Shown in pieces: positions 26,865-34,770 of a stretch of 64,000 bases of DNA; position 1 is the stretch's first letter, and the number at the start of each line of letters is the position of its first letter. Source of the DNA: CANJIV01 sp046330225 (GTDB lineage: Bacteria > Actinomycetota > Thermoleophilia > Solirubrobacterales > Solirubrobacteraceae); contig JAXLTD010000012.1 in NCBI GenBank assembly GCA_046330225.1, positions 1 through 64,000 of the forward strand, read 5' to 3'. Under the pieces are notes generated by a model. That model saw only the letters and a program-made list of their open reading frames with translations. It ran no database searches and had not been told where the DNA came from. Position numbers and translations under genes: made by a program.

Positions 26865-28076
26865 ATGGCTGACACGACCCCCGACCCCGCCGCCGATGCC
26901 GGCACCGTGGTGCGGACCTATTTCGAGGCCGTCGCCGCCCGCGACCTGGACGGCATGGCCGCCTGCTGGCAGCCCGGCGGCACCGAGTCCCTCATTGGAC
27001 TGGCTGACCTCACCGTCCCCGACGGGCTGAGGGAGTACTTCGGCGAGATCTTCGCCGCCTTTCCCGACTTCGACCTCCAGGTCCAGCAGGTCGCCGAGGC
27101 CGGCGACACCGTCACCGTCCGCTGGACGGCCGGCGCGACGTTCGCGGGCCCGGGGAGCTTCATGGGCGTCGAGCCGACCGGCGCGCGAATCGAGCTCGCC
27201 GGGTGCGACGTCCTCACGGTGCAGGACGGCAAGATCGTCTCGAACGTCGCCTACTCCGACGCCGTGGGCCTCCTGCGCCAGCTCGGGCTGCTGCCGCCGG
27301 CCGACTCCCCCGCCGAGCTGCGGATGAAGGCGGCGTTCAACGCCAAGACCCGCGTGGTCTCCAGGCTGGCCGCCTCCGAGCCCGAGCGGGTCGCCGACGG
27401 CGTCTGGCTCATCCGGGGCGGGTTCCCGGCCAAGACGATGAACGTGTATTTCATCGAGGACGGCGGCCAGGTCACCGTGTTCGACGCGGGCATCAAGGCG
27501 ATGACGCACAGCATCGCGACGGCTGCCGCGCGGCTCGGGGGCATCAAGCGGATCGTGCTCGGCCACGCGCACGCCGACCACCGGGGCGCCGCGCCGCGCC
27601 TCGGCGCGCCGGTGTACTGCCACCCGGCGGACCGGGCCGACGCGGAGGGCGACGGCGGCAGCCACTACTTCCACTTCGAGCGCCTGCCCGCCTATGCACG
27701 GCCGCTGATGCCATGGCTGCTCAAGCAGTGGGACGGCGGACCGGTGCCGATCGCCGGCACCGTCGAGGAGGGCGACGAGGTCGCCGGCTTCAAGGTGATC
27801 CACCTCCCGGGCCACGCGCCGGGGATGATCGGCCTCTTCCGCGAGTCCGACCGGCTGGCGCTGACCAGCGACTGCTTCTACACCCTCGATCCCACGACGG
27901 GCCTCAAGGGCCATCCGCGGGTTCCGCACGTCGCCTTCAACCTCGACACCGAGCAGGCCCGGGAGAGCATCCGCAAGCTCGCGGCGCTGGAGCCGGCGGC
28001 GGCCTGGCCGGGCCACGCCGACCCGCTGGTCGGCGACGTGCGCAGCCAGCTCGAGCAGGCCGCGGCGACCACCTGA
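26865..28076 (+). CDS. SnoaL-like domain fused to metallo-beta-lactamase-fold hydrolase
   Basis: 403 residues in two domains. Residues about 10-140 are a SnoaL/NTF2-like cone (TYFEAVAARDLDGMAACWQPGG ... GPGSFMGVEPTGARIEL). Residues about 170-395 are a full MBL domain with HAHADHRG, HLPGHAPGMIGL and SDCFY. The fusion places a ligand-binding or cyclase-like domain beside a hydrolase; the substrate is unknown. ATG 26865 has a Shine-Dalgarno (GAGGAA). Divergent from the MBL gene at 25809-26813. Confidence 0.85.
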   Translation: MADTTPDPAADAGTVVRTYFEAVAARDLDGMAACWQPGGTESLIGLADLTVPDGLREYFGEIFAAFPDFDLQVQQVAEAGDTVTVRWTAGATFAGPGSFMGVEPTGARIELAGCDVLTVQDGKIVSNVAYSDAVGLLRQLGLLPPADSPAELRMKAAFNAKTRVVSRLAASEPERVADGVWLIRGGFPAKTMNVYFIEDGGQVTVFDAGIKAMTHSIATAAARLGGIKRIVLGHAHADHRGAAPRLGAPVYCHPADRADAEGDGGSHYFHFERLPAYARPLMPWLLKQWDGGPVPIAGTVEEGDEVAGFKVIHLPGHAPGMIGLFRESDRLALTSDCFYTLDPTTGLKGHPRVPHVAFNLDTEQARESIRKLAALEPAAAWPGHADPLVGDVRSQLEQAAATT

Positions 28077-28081
28077 CCGCC

Positions 28082-28465
28082 GTGGGGCGCCGCCGCCGCA
28101 GGCGCGAGAAGGCCGGCGCCCCTGCCGCGCCGTCGGCGCCCGTCGAGGAGCACCGCGACGCCGACGGGAACGTCCTGGCGCTGCGGGGCGTGCTCACGCC
28201 GGCCACCCGCGCGCAGTATGCGGCGATCGCCTCCGGGGAGGCGCTCGCGCCCGGGGCCGCCCGCGAGGACGCCTACCACCGCGCCGCCGAGTTCCTGTTC
28301 GAGCGGCTCGCTGCGAGCTGGACGGTCGCCGGCGCGCCGCCCCTCACGAAGCCCAAGGAACTCCTGGCCCGCTATCGCGCCGCCACGCCGGCCGAGCGCG
28401 ACTGGATCCGCGGCGTGCTGCGCGCGCACTGCGCCGAGCACTTCCCGGACGTCCGCGTCCCGTAG
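28082..28465 (+). CDS. Conserved hypothetical protein (127 residues)
   Basis: Basic N-terminus (RRRRRREKAGAP), then a helical domain with ADGNVLALRGVLTPATRAQY and PKELLARYRAATPAERDWIRGVL. No known family. GTG 28082 begins 5 bases after the SnoaL-MBL stop, implying co-transcription. A small GC hairpin (28467-28482) follows. Confidence 0.6.
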   Translation: MGRRRRRREKAGAPAAPSAPVEEHRDADGNVLALRGVLTPATRAQYAAIASGEALAPGAAREDAYHRAAEFLFERLAASWTVAGAPPLTKPKELLARYRAATPAERDWIRGVLRAHCAEHFPDVRVP

Positions 28466-28494
28466 CCGCGGGCGGCCCCGCGCGCCGCGCCCCG

Positions 28495-28500
28495 TAGGCT
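28495..28500 (+). promoter_or_regulatory. Leaderless -10 (TAGGCT) of pyruvate kinase
   Basis: TAGGCT ends 8 bases before GTG 28509. Confidence 0.6.
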
Positions 28501-28508
28501 TCGCGACC

Positions 28509-29933
28509 GTGCCCGGACGCCGCACCAAGATCGTCGCGACCATCGGCCCGGCCTCGAACGACGTGCCCACGCTGGTGGCGCTGATCGAGGCCGGCATGGA
28601 CGTCGCGCGCCTGAACTTCTCGCACGGCACCCTCGAGGAGCACCGCCAGACCGCCCAGCGGATCCGCACCGCCGCCGATCAGGCCGGCCACCAAGTCGCG
28701 ATCCTCCAGGACCTCCCGGGGCCCAAGCTGCGGATCGGCCCGGTCAGCGGCGGGGTCGTCGAGCTCAAGCCCGGGGACCGGGTGACGTTCGTGTGCGGCA
28801 GGGACGAGGAGGGCAGCGCGTCGTGGCTCTCGGTGACGTGGCGCGACCTCCCCGGCGCGGTCGGGCCGGGCGAGGTCCTCTACCTCGCCGACGGGATGAT
28901 CCGCCTGCGCGTGCGGGCGGTCCGCCAGGACGCGGGCGAGATCGACGCGAGCGTGGAGATCGGCGGCGCCGTCGCCTCGCGCGCCGGGCTCAACATCCCC
29001 GGGGAGCTGGCCGAGCTGCCAGCCGTGCCCGCCGACGACCTCGAGCTCCTCGAGTTCGGGGATGAGATCGGGGTCGACATGGTCGCCCTGTCGTTCGTGC
29101 GCAAGGCCGACGACGTCGAGGGCGTGCGCCGCCACACCCGGCTCCCCCTCATCGCGAAGATCGAGAAGCCCCAGGCCGTGGCGAACATCGAGTCCATCGT
29201 GCGCGCCGCCGACTGCGTGATGGTCGCCCGCGGCGATCTGGGCATCGAGCTGCCGATCGAGGACGTCCCGATGGTCCAGAAGCAGGTCCTGGCGCTCGCC
29301 GGCGCCCACGCCCGCCCGTCGATCACCGCGACGCAGATGCTCGACTCGATGGTGACGTCGTCGCGCCCGACCCGGGCCGAGGTGACCGACGTCGCCAACG
29401 CGATCCTCGACGGCACCGACGCCGTCATGCTCTCCCAGGAGACGGCGATCGGCGCCCACCCGGTCAAGGCCGTGGAGATCATGGCCCGCATCGCCGAGCG
29501 CACCGAGCGCGAGGCGCCCTACGCGCAGTGGAACGAGATGCGGGTCCAGCGCGACGCCCGCGACCCGTCCTACACGATCGCCCACAGCGCCTGCGAAGCA
29601 GCCCGCGACCTCGCGCTCGACGCCCTCGTGATCCCGACGCTGTCCGGTCGCTCGGTGCGCCTCATCTCGGCTCACCGCCCGACGGTCCCGGTCTTCGCGC
29701 TCTCACCGGGCAAGGAGACCGTGCGCCGCTGCGGGCTCATGTGGGGCGTGACCGCCGCCCGCATCCGCCGCCACGAGGTGACCGAGCAGCTCATCGCCGA
29801 CGCGGAGCGCCGGGCCCTGGAGGAGGGCTGGGTGAAGCCGGGCGACCGGATCGGCATCACCGCCGGCCTGCCGAGCGGCCGTCCGGGGTCGACGAGCCTC
29901 TTCCAGGTCCAGACGGTCCGCGAGCCGCGGTAG
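28509..29933 (+). CDS. pyk: Pyruvate kinase
   Basis: 474 residues. Starts with RRTKIVATIGPASND, then the catalytic-barrel motifs LNFSHG, KIEKPQAVAN and MVARGDLGIE, and the allosteric C-terminal domain (LSGRSVRLISAHRP). Converts phosphoenolpyruvate and ADP to pyruvate and ATP. The GTG start is favoured by the TAGGCT 8 bases upstream and by alignment to the family N-terminus. Confidence 0.95.
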   Translation: MPGRRTKIVATIGPASNDVPTLVALIEAGMDVARLNFSHGTLEEHRQTAQRIRTAADQAGHQVAILQDLPGPKLRIGPVSGGVVELKPGDRVTFVCGRDEEGSASWLSVTWRDLPGAVGPGEVLYLADGMIRLRVRAVRQDAGEIDASVEIGGAVASRAGLNIPGELAELPAVPADDLELLEFGDEIGVDMVALSFVRKADDVEGVRRHTRLPLIAKIEKPQAVANIESIVRAADCVMVARGDLGIELPIEDVPMVQKQVLALAGAHARPSITATQMLDSMVTSSRPTRAEVTDVANAILDGTDAVMLSQETAIGAHPVKAVEIMARIAERTEREAPYAQWNEMRVQRDARDPSYTIAHSACEAARDLALDALVIPTLSGRSVRLISAHRPTVPVFALSPGKETVRRCGLMWGVTAARIRRHEVTEQLIADAERRALEEGWVKPGDRIGITAGLPSGRPGSTSLFQVQTVREPR

Positions 29934-29936
29934 CGG

Positions 29937-30208
29937 CTACTCGAGCCACTCAGCGGGCGGAACCTCGTCGGGGTGCCCGGCGCGCCGGGCCCGGCGCCGG
30001 GCGACCAGTGCGCCCGCCGCCCCGGCGAGGCCGAGCCCGACGAGGAACGCAGCGCGGAGAGGAGAATGAACGCCGCGGGCGCGGCCGGCCCTGCGCCGCG
30101 GACCGCATCCTTCATGTCCTGGGGCGAGCCGCCGAAGACCCGCGCGACCGCGATCGCGGCGGCCACGAGCGCCGTGGCCAGCAGCGCCAGGCGGGCGTGG
30201 ACGGTCAC
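29937..30208 (-). pseudogene. Remnant of a TVP38/TMEM64-family membrane protein, middle deleted and frameshifted
   Basis: From GTG 30208 the first about 50 codons encode an N-terminal TVP38-type start: one transmembrane helix, then GGSPQDMKDAVRGAGPAAPA. After ATTCTCCTCTCCGCG the frame changes and only a last transmembrane helix and basic tail remain (FLVGLGLAGAAGALVARRRARR). The central four helices with the family's SNARE-associated core are absent, giving about 90 codons against a usual 200 or more. The GTG forms a GTGA overlap with the UbiB-like kinase stop, so the ancestral gene was the second gene of that operon. It cannot encode a functional family member. Confidence 0.7.
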
Positions 30209-31587
30209 GGGCGGCTGCGCGCGTAGAAGGCAGCCTCGGCGCGGCCGAGCTCGGTCGCCGGCGGGTCGCCGTAGCTCCATTCGCGGGTGATCGCATGCCA
30301 GGGGTTCGTCGCGCGCAGCTGGCCCAGCACGGCGAGAACGAGCATCTCCATCCGCCGGCCAAAGAGGTGGTCCGGGCGCAGGTCCTGGTGGCGCATGTGC
30401 CGGAAGTGGCTGGACCGCGGATCCGACATCTCGATCATCACCGCGGTCGCGATCTCCGACGTGAGCGTGACCGGCTCGTCCGTCAGGTACCACCAGATCG
30501 AGTCGCGGACGTAGGCCAGCAGCTCGTCCGGATCGACCCGCTCGGGCTCGGGCAGGAACCCGGCCTGCGCGAGCAGGCGGTGCAGGGCCGCCGCGTCGCC
30601 CTCGGCGGCGGCCCGCTGGGAGGCCAGCTCGAGGTCGACGGTCCCGGCGTCGACCCGCTTGAAGAGGCCGAAATCCAGGAACGCCACGCGACCGTCGGCC
30701 ATGAGCAGGAAGTTGCCCGGATGCGGGTCCCCCGAGAACTGGCGGTGGCGGTAGAGGCAGCCGAAGAAGAACCGGAACACGATCTCCCCGACGCGGTCGC
30801 GGTCGGCGTCCGGGAGCGTCTTGAGCTCGTCGAAGCCGGTGCCCTGCACGAACTCGGTGACGATGACCTTCTCCCGCGACAGCCCGGTGACGACCGGGGG
30901 GACGAAGATGAACGGGTGGCCGCGGAAGATGCGCGCCAGCGCCCGCTGGTTCTGGGCCTCGAGCTCGTAGTCGAGCTCCTCGCCGATCCGCTCCCGTACC
31001 TCGGCCGACAGCGCCTTGGCGTCGAGGCCCGGCGCGACCCGCTTCATCAGCCGCATGATCAGGCCGAGGTTCTGCAGGTCGGCGCGCACCGCGTTCGCCA
31101 CGCCCGGGTACTGCACCTTGACGGCGACGGCGCGACCGTCGGACAGCTCGGCGCGGTAGACCTGCCCGATCGACGCCGCCGCGATCGGCGACTCGTCGAA
31201 GGCCGCGAACGCCTCGGACACCGGCATCTCGAGCTCGGCCTCCAGCACCGCGCGCATGTCCTCGAAGCGGACCTTCGGCGCCGCGTCGCGCAAGGCACCG
31301 AGCTTGCGCTGGAACTCCTCCCGGTACTCCTCGGGCACGAGGCCGACGTCGAGGAAGCTCATGACCTGCCCGAGCTTCATGGCTGCGCCCTTCATCGTTC
31401 CGAGCGCGGCGACGATCTGCTCGGCGGTCTCGATGTGGCGCTTCTCCAGGGCGGCCTGCCGGCCGGGCTCGTCGCGGGCCAGGTTCGCCACGCGCGTCCC
31501 GCCCTGCTTGACTGCCTGGCGCGCCGCGAGCGATCCGACCTTCGCGGTGCGGGCGACGCGGGACGTGGGGATGCGGTCGCCAGCCAT
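30205..31587 (-). CDS. UbiB/ABC1/COQ8-family atypical kinase
   Basis: 460 residues. It keeps the family's diagnostic KxGQ (KLGQVMSF, Lys71) and A-rich loop (AAASIGQVYRA), the AVKVQYPG lysine, GDPHPGNFLL and DFGLFKR. These proteins support quinone or lipid biosynthesis, and generally act as ATPases more than protein kinases. A C-terminal GDPPATELGRAEAAF block is shared with the second copy at 38231. ATG 31587 follows TAGCAT by 7 bases. Upstream of the broken TVP38 gene (GTGA overlap). Confidence 0.9.
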   Translation of the reverse strand: MAGDRIPTSRVARTAKVGSLAARQAVKQGGTRVANLARDEPGRQAALEKRHIETAEQIVAALGTMKGAAMKLGQVMSFLDVGLVPEEYREEFQRKLGALRDAAPKVRFEDMRAVLEAELEMPVSEAFAAFDESPIAAASIGQVYRAELSDGRAVAVKVQYPGVANAVRADLQNLGLIMRLMKRVAPGLDAKALSAEVRERIGEELDYELEAQNQRALARIFRGHPFIFVPPVVTGLSREKVIVTEFVQGTGFDELKTLPDADRDRVGEIVFRFFFGCLYRHRQFSGDPHPGNFLLMADGRVAFLDFGLFKRVDAGTVDLELASQRAAAEGDAAALHRLLAQAGFLPEPERVDPDELLAYVRDSIWWYLTDEPVTLTSEIATAVMIEMSDPRSSHFRHMRHQDLRPDHLFGRRMEMLVLAVLGQLRATNPWHAITREWSYGDPPATELGRAEAAFYARSRP

Positions 31588-31594
31588 GGTGCCA

Positions 31595-31600
31595 ATGCTA
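31595..31600 (-). promoter_or_regulatory. Leaderless -10 (TAGCAT) of the UbiB-like gene
   Basis: TAGCAT on the minus strand, 7 bases before ATG 31587. Confidence 0.65.
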
Positions 31601-31753
31601 GGCGCCCCGCCGCGTCCGCCATGGCGCTTGGCCGCGACCTCGGCCCGACGGCGGCGCCGGAATTCGGCGAACGCCGGATCGGTCACGAACCGCCACTCCC
31701 GACGCGGCCCGGCCACGACGCAACCACCGGGGTTTCGCTGTGTCCAGATAGCT

Positions 31754-32318
31754 GTGATTGCCCGGAGAGTGGGACAGGAGAGGGCATCCGGGCCGGGCGT
31801 CCTGGCCAAGGCCTCGGCCATCCTCGACTGCCTCGAGCGCGGGCCCGAGCTGACCGCCGGCCAGCTCGCGGCCCGGACCGGCGAGCCGCGCAGCACGACC
31901 TACCGCCTGCTGGACTCCCTGCGCGACCTGGGCTTCGTCGAGCCCGGCAGCGGCTCGGGACCGTCCGGCTCGGCCTGAGGCTCTTCCGCCTCGGCGGCGC
32001 AGTGATGACGCGGTTCGACACGCGCCAGGCGGCGCTGCCCGTGCTCGAGCGCCTGCAGGAGGCCGCCGGCGAGACGATCTTCCTCGCGGTCCGCCGCGGC
32101 CTGGAGTGCGTCTGCATGCGGTCAGCGACGAGGACGTGACGCTGGGCATCGCGGCGATCGGCGCGCCGATCTTCAACCACCAGGGCGAGGTGTGCGCCGC
32201 CCTGTCCATCAGCGGAGTCAAGCCGGCCACGATGGGGCCGGAGCACGACCGCCTGTGCCGCCTGGCGGTCGCCGGGGCGGCAGAGATCTCCGCCGCGCTC
32301 GGCGCTCCCGGCGCGTGA
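31754..32318 (+). pseudogene. IclR-family transcriptional regulator, degenerate (deletion plus two frameshifts)
   Basis: The N-terminal winged helix is intact in one frame (LAKASAILDCLERGPELTAGQLAARTGEPRSTTYRLL). After about 31940 the frame changes to continue RLGTVRLGLRLFRLGGAVM..., and near 32115 it changes again to finish VSDEDVTLGIAAIGAPIFN...GVKPATMGPEHD. About 70-80 residues of the ligand-binding domain between CVCMR and VSDED are missing, so total coding length is about 185 rather than 250. The start is GTG 31754 or 31769. The probable target lies outside the window. It should be non-functional unless the assembly is wrong. Confidence 0.8.
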
Positions 32319-32423
32319 AACCGCCCGAGGGTTCGGCCCGCGTGGAGGCCGCCTCGCACCCCCTAGGGCAGCCGGGCCGCGCAGGCGCCGGGGTTCTCGG
32401 CGGCCGGCTCGCCCGCCCGGGAT

Positions 32424-33239
32424 TCAGCGGCCGGCGACGACCGCGCCAGCGACGAGGCTGGCGGCCTCGTCCGGACGCTCCAGGTACGGGAGGTGGGCCG
32501 TGCCGCGCGCGGTGACGCCGCGCCCCGCCGGCAGCCGCTCCGCGAGCGAGGCGCTGAGCGCAACGATGCCGGCGAAGTCGAGATCCCCCCAAACGACGAG
32601 CGCGGGGCATGCGATCCGCTCCACCGCGCCAATCGCGTCCGGCGGCTCGAGCTCCGGTCCTGGATCGTCCGCCGCGAGCGCCCGCCCGTTCATCTCGAGG
32701 AACAGCTCGCGGAGCGGGCCGCCCACGCGGCCTTCGGGCTGCGCCGGGCCATCGAGCCACACGTGCGCCTCCAGGCGGTTGAGGAGATCGAGATCCCCCG
32801 CCGCCTCGGCGGCATCGAACTGCGCCTCGAGCTGGAGCTCAGCCGGCGCCAGCACCAGCTCCGGCGCGCCTGAGACCGCGGGCGCGAACAGCACGAGGCC
32901 GGCGACGCGATCTGGATGGGAGAGCGCGAGGTCGATGGCGACCCGGCCGCCCTGCGAGCTCCCGACGAGCCACGCCGGGCCGTCCGCGACCGCGTCGAGC
33001 AGGCTGAGCAGGTCGTCGGCGTGGCGGTGCGGCTCGGGCGCGTACCCGGTCTCACCGAAGCCCCGACGGTCGAAGGAGACGGCCGCCGCGCCCGCGGCGG
33101 CGACGCGCGATGCCACGGCCCTCCACGAGCGCCGGTCGGCCACGCCCGCGTGGAGGAAGACGACCACCGGGCCGCGCTGGCCAACCCGCTCGCAGGCGAG
33201 GCTCGCGCTGCCGGAGGCGACGGCGAAGGCCTGGGCCAC
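32424..33239 (-). CDS. Alpha/beta-hydrolase-fold protein
   Basis: 271 residues. The nucleophile elbow is GSSQGG (Ser about 94), with the oxyanion region FLHAGVADRRSW and catalytic His in TAHLPYLERPD. No signal peptide, so cytoplasmic. Substrate unknown; esterase, lactonase or haloalkane-type are possible. GTG 33239 follows the MBL stop by 3 bases, so it is in the same transcript. Confidence 0.85.
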   Translation of the reverse strand: MAQAFAVASGSASLACERVGQRGPVVVFLHAGVADRRSWRAVASRVAAAGAAAVSFDRRGFGETGYAPEPHRHADDLLSLLDAVADGPAWLVGSSQGGRVAIDLALSHPDRVAGLVLFAPAVSGAPELVLAPAELQLEAQFDAAEAAGDLDLLNRLEAHVWLDGPAQPEGRVGGPLRELFLEMNGRALAADDPGPELEPPDAIGAVERIACPALVVWGDLDFAGIVALSASLAERLPAGRGVTARGTAHLPYLERPDEAASLVAGAVVAGR

Positions 33240-33242
33240 CGC

Positions 33243-34007
33243 TCAGGATTCGGTGCCGTCGGCCACGGTCGCCACCTGCGACCCCGGCACGATGTCGTCG
33301 CTGCCGTCGGGCCAGCGGACCCACGCCTTGTAGCCGCCGTCGTAGTCGTCTCCGAGCAGGACCAGCGTCGCCGCCTGGTCGCCGAACACGGTGCACGGCT
33401 CGTCGCCCTCGGGATCCTCGCCGCGCCAGAGGCGGATGAAACGGTTGGACTCCCACTCGGCGCCAATCGTGGTCGGGTCCGTGTGGCCCGGGTGCACGAC
33501 CGTTTCGGGCGGCAGCGCCATCAGCGTGTCCATGATCGAGGACTTCAGGTCCGCGTAGCTCGTGCTGCCGGGCGCCCGCACGCCGCCGACCGACCCCTTG
33601 AAGAGCGTGTCGCCGGTGAAGACGTCGGTGCCGTTCACCACGAGCGCGAGCATCCCGTTCGTGTGGCCGGGCGTGTGGAGCGCCTCGATCCGCAGGCCGC
33701 CGATCTGAAGCGTCTCGCCGGGCGCGATCGTGCCGGTCGCCTGCGGCACGTGCTCGCGCTCGCCAGCGTGGATGAGGACCGGCGTCCCGGGATGGCGCTC
33801 GAGCACCGCGTCGAGCTCGGACACGTGGTCGTAGTGGTGGTGGGTCAGCAGGACGTGCGACAGGGTCAGCCCGTGCGCTTCGATCGCGTCGAGCAGCGGG
33901 CCCACGGGGCCGCCCGCATCGATGAGGACGGCGGTGCCGCCCTCCTCGTCCGCGACGAGGTAGGTGTTGGAGAGGAACTGGTCGTTCATCGAGCGCTCGA
34001 GGATCAT
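33243..34007 (-). CDS. Metallo-beta-lactamase-fold hydrolase (glyoxalase II-like) with C-terminal extension
   Basis: 254 residues. The MBL core is complete: THHHYDHVSELD, HTPGHTNGMLAL and FTGDTLFKGSV. A 50-residue beta-rich tail (VFGDQAATLVLLGDDYDGG ... VPGSQVATV) is added, unlike canonical glyoxalase II. The neighbouring gloA-like gene on the other strand and the downstream alpha/beta hydrolase suggest a small detoxification or thioester-hydrolysis group. ATG 34007 follows TACGCT by 7 bases. Confidence 0.88.
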   Translation of the reverse strand: MILERSMNDQFLSNTYLVADEEGGTAVLIDAGGPVGPLLDAIEAHGLTLSHVLLTHHHYDHVSELDAVLERHPGTPVLIHAGEREHVPQATGTIAPGETLQIGGLRIEALHTPGHTNGMLALVVNGTDVFTGDTLFKGSVGGVRAPGSTSYADLKSSIMDTLMALPPETVVHPGHTDPTTIGAEWESNRFIRLWRGEDPEGDEPCTVFGDQAATLVLLGDDYDGGYKAWVRWPDGSDDIVPGSQVATVADGTES

Positions 34008-34014
34008 GGGCGCC

Positions 34015-34020
34015 AGCGTA
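34015..34020 (-). promoter_or_regulatory. Leaderless -10 (TACGCT) of the glyoxalase II-like gene
   Basis: TACGCT on the minus strand, 7 bases before ATG 34007. Confidence 0.65.
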
Positions 34021-34043
34021 CCTCGCCCCCGCGCCGGCGGCCG

Positions 34044-34267
34044 TCAGGAGCCCAGCAGCGGCGCCAGCGGCAGGGCGAATCCATCGAGCAGCGGCGACGT
34101 GAGGGTGCCGTCCGCCGGGACTTCGACCGCGAGCGCGGGGATGGACAGCCGGGAGAACTCGCCCTTGAGGTACTGGTGGTCACGAATCGGCTCGATCACG
34201 ACGACCTCCCCCTCGACCAGCCGCAGCGGACGGGGTCCTCGATCTGGAGGAACTGCTCGGCGGTCAT
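34044..34267 (-). pseudogene. Remnant of a Uma2-family (PD-(D/E)XK-like) nuclease
   Basis: From ATG 34267 the reading MTAEQFLQIEDP, a frame change, then LRLVEGEVVVIEPIRDHQYLKGE matches the start of Uma2 proteins. It jumps directly to a typical C-terminus, IPALAVEVPADGTLTSPLLDGFALPLAPLL. The central catalytic core is missing, so about 73 codons remain of the usual 180-190. A Uma2 function cannot persist. Confidence 0.65.
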
Positions 34268-34377
34268 CGGCACGGCTCCGATCGTAGCTGGGGACCCCAT
34301 CGCCACCACGAGGCGCGGACGACCGCCAATTCGCCCCTGCTCGGGATCCGGCAGCGGGGGGTTTGGAATCGATCATC

Positions 34378-34383
34378 TAGGCT
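34378..34383 (+). promoter_or_regulatory. Leaderless -10 (TAGGCT) of the glyoxalase I-like gene
   Basis: TAGGCT ends 6 bases before ATG 34390. Confidence 0.65.
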
Positions 34384-34389
34384 CCGGCC

Positions 34390-34770
34390 ATGGCGCTCAT
34401 CCACACCTGCTACCGGATCACCGACATCGACCGCTCGGTCGCGTTCTACGAGGCGCTGGGCTTCGCCGAAGTCGGCCGGATGCCGATCCGCGACGAGGCG
34501 ATCAACGTCTTCATGAACATCCCGGGCGACGGCGACATGCCCAAGCTCGAGCTGACCTACAACTTCGGCGTCGACTCGTACGACCTCGGCACGGGCTACA
34601 ACCACATCGCGATCAGCGCCCCGGACCTCGACGCCACGCTGGCGCGGCTGGCCGCCCAGGGCATCGAGCCGGAGAAGCCGCCGTACTCCGTCCGGGAGGG
34701 CGGCCACCGGCTCTGCTTCGTGCGTGATCCGGACGGCTACCGGATCGAGCTCATCGAGATGGATGCCTGA
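34390..34770 (+). CDS. gloA: Lactoylglutathione lyase-like (glyoxalase I) VOC protein
   Basis: 126 residues, two paired beta-alpha-beta-beta-beta modules. Motifs IHTCYRITDIDRSVAFYEALGF and GYNHIAISAPDLDATL give the VOC fold, with metal ligands His5, Glu (KLELTYN), His (NHIAIS) and Glu (RIELIE). Isomerises a hemithioacetal formed from methylglyoxal and a low-molecular-weight thiol; actinobacteria use mycothiol, so the gloA symbol is functional shorthand. Overlaps the next gene by 8 bases. Confidence 0.85.
   Translation: MALIHTCYRITDIDRSVAFYEALGFAEVGRMPIRDEAINVFMNIPGDGDMPKLELTYNFGVDSYDLGTGYNHIAISAPDLDATLARLAAQGIEPEKPPYSVREGGHRLCFVRDPDGYRIELIEMDA

Noticed and set aside
32319..32423. Extra gene between the IclR remnant and the alpha/beta hydrolase
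   Set aside because: The open frames there are short and lack start signals or similarity; the interval is ordinary intergenic DNA.
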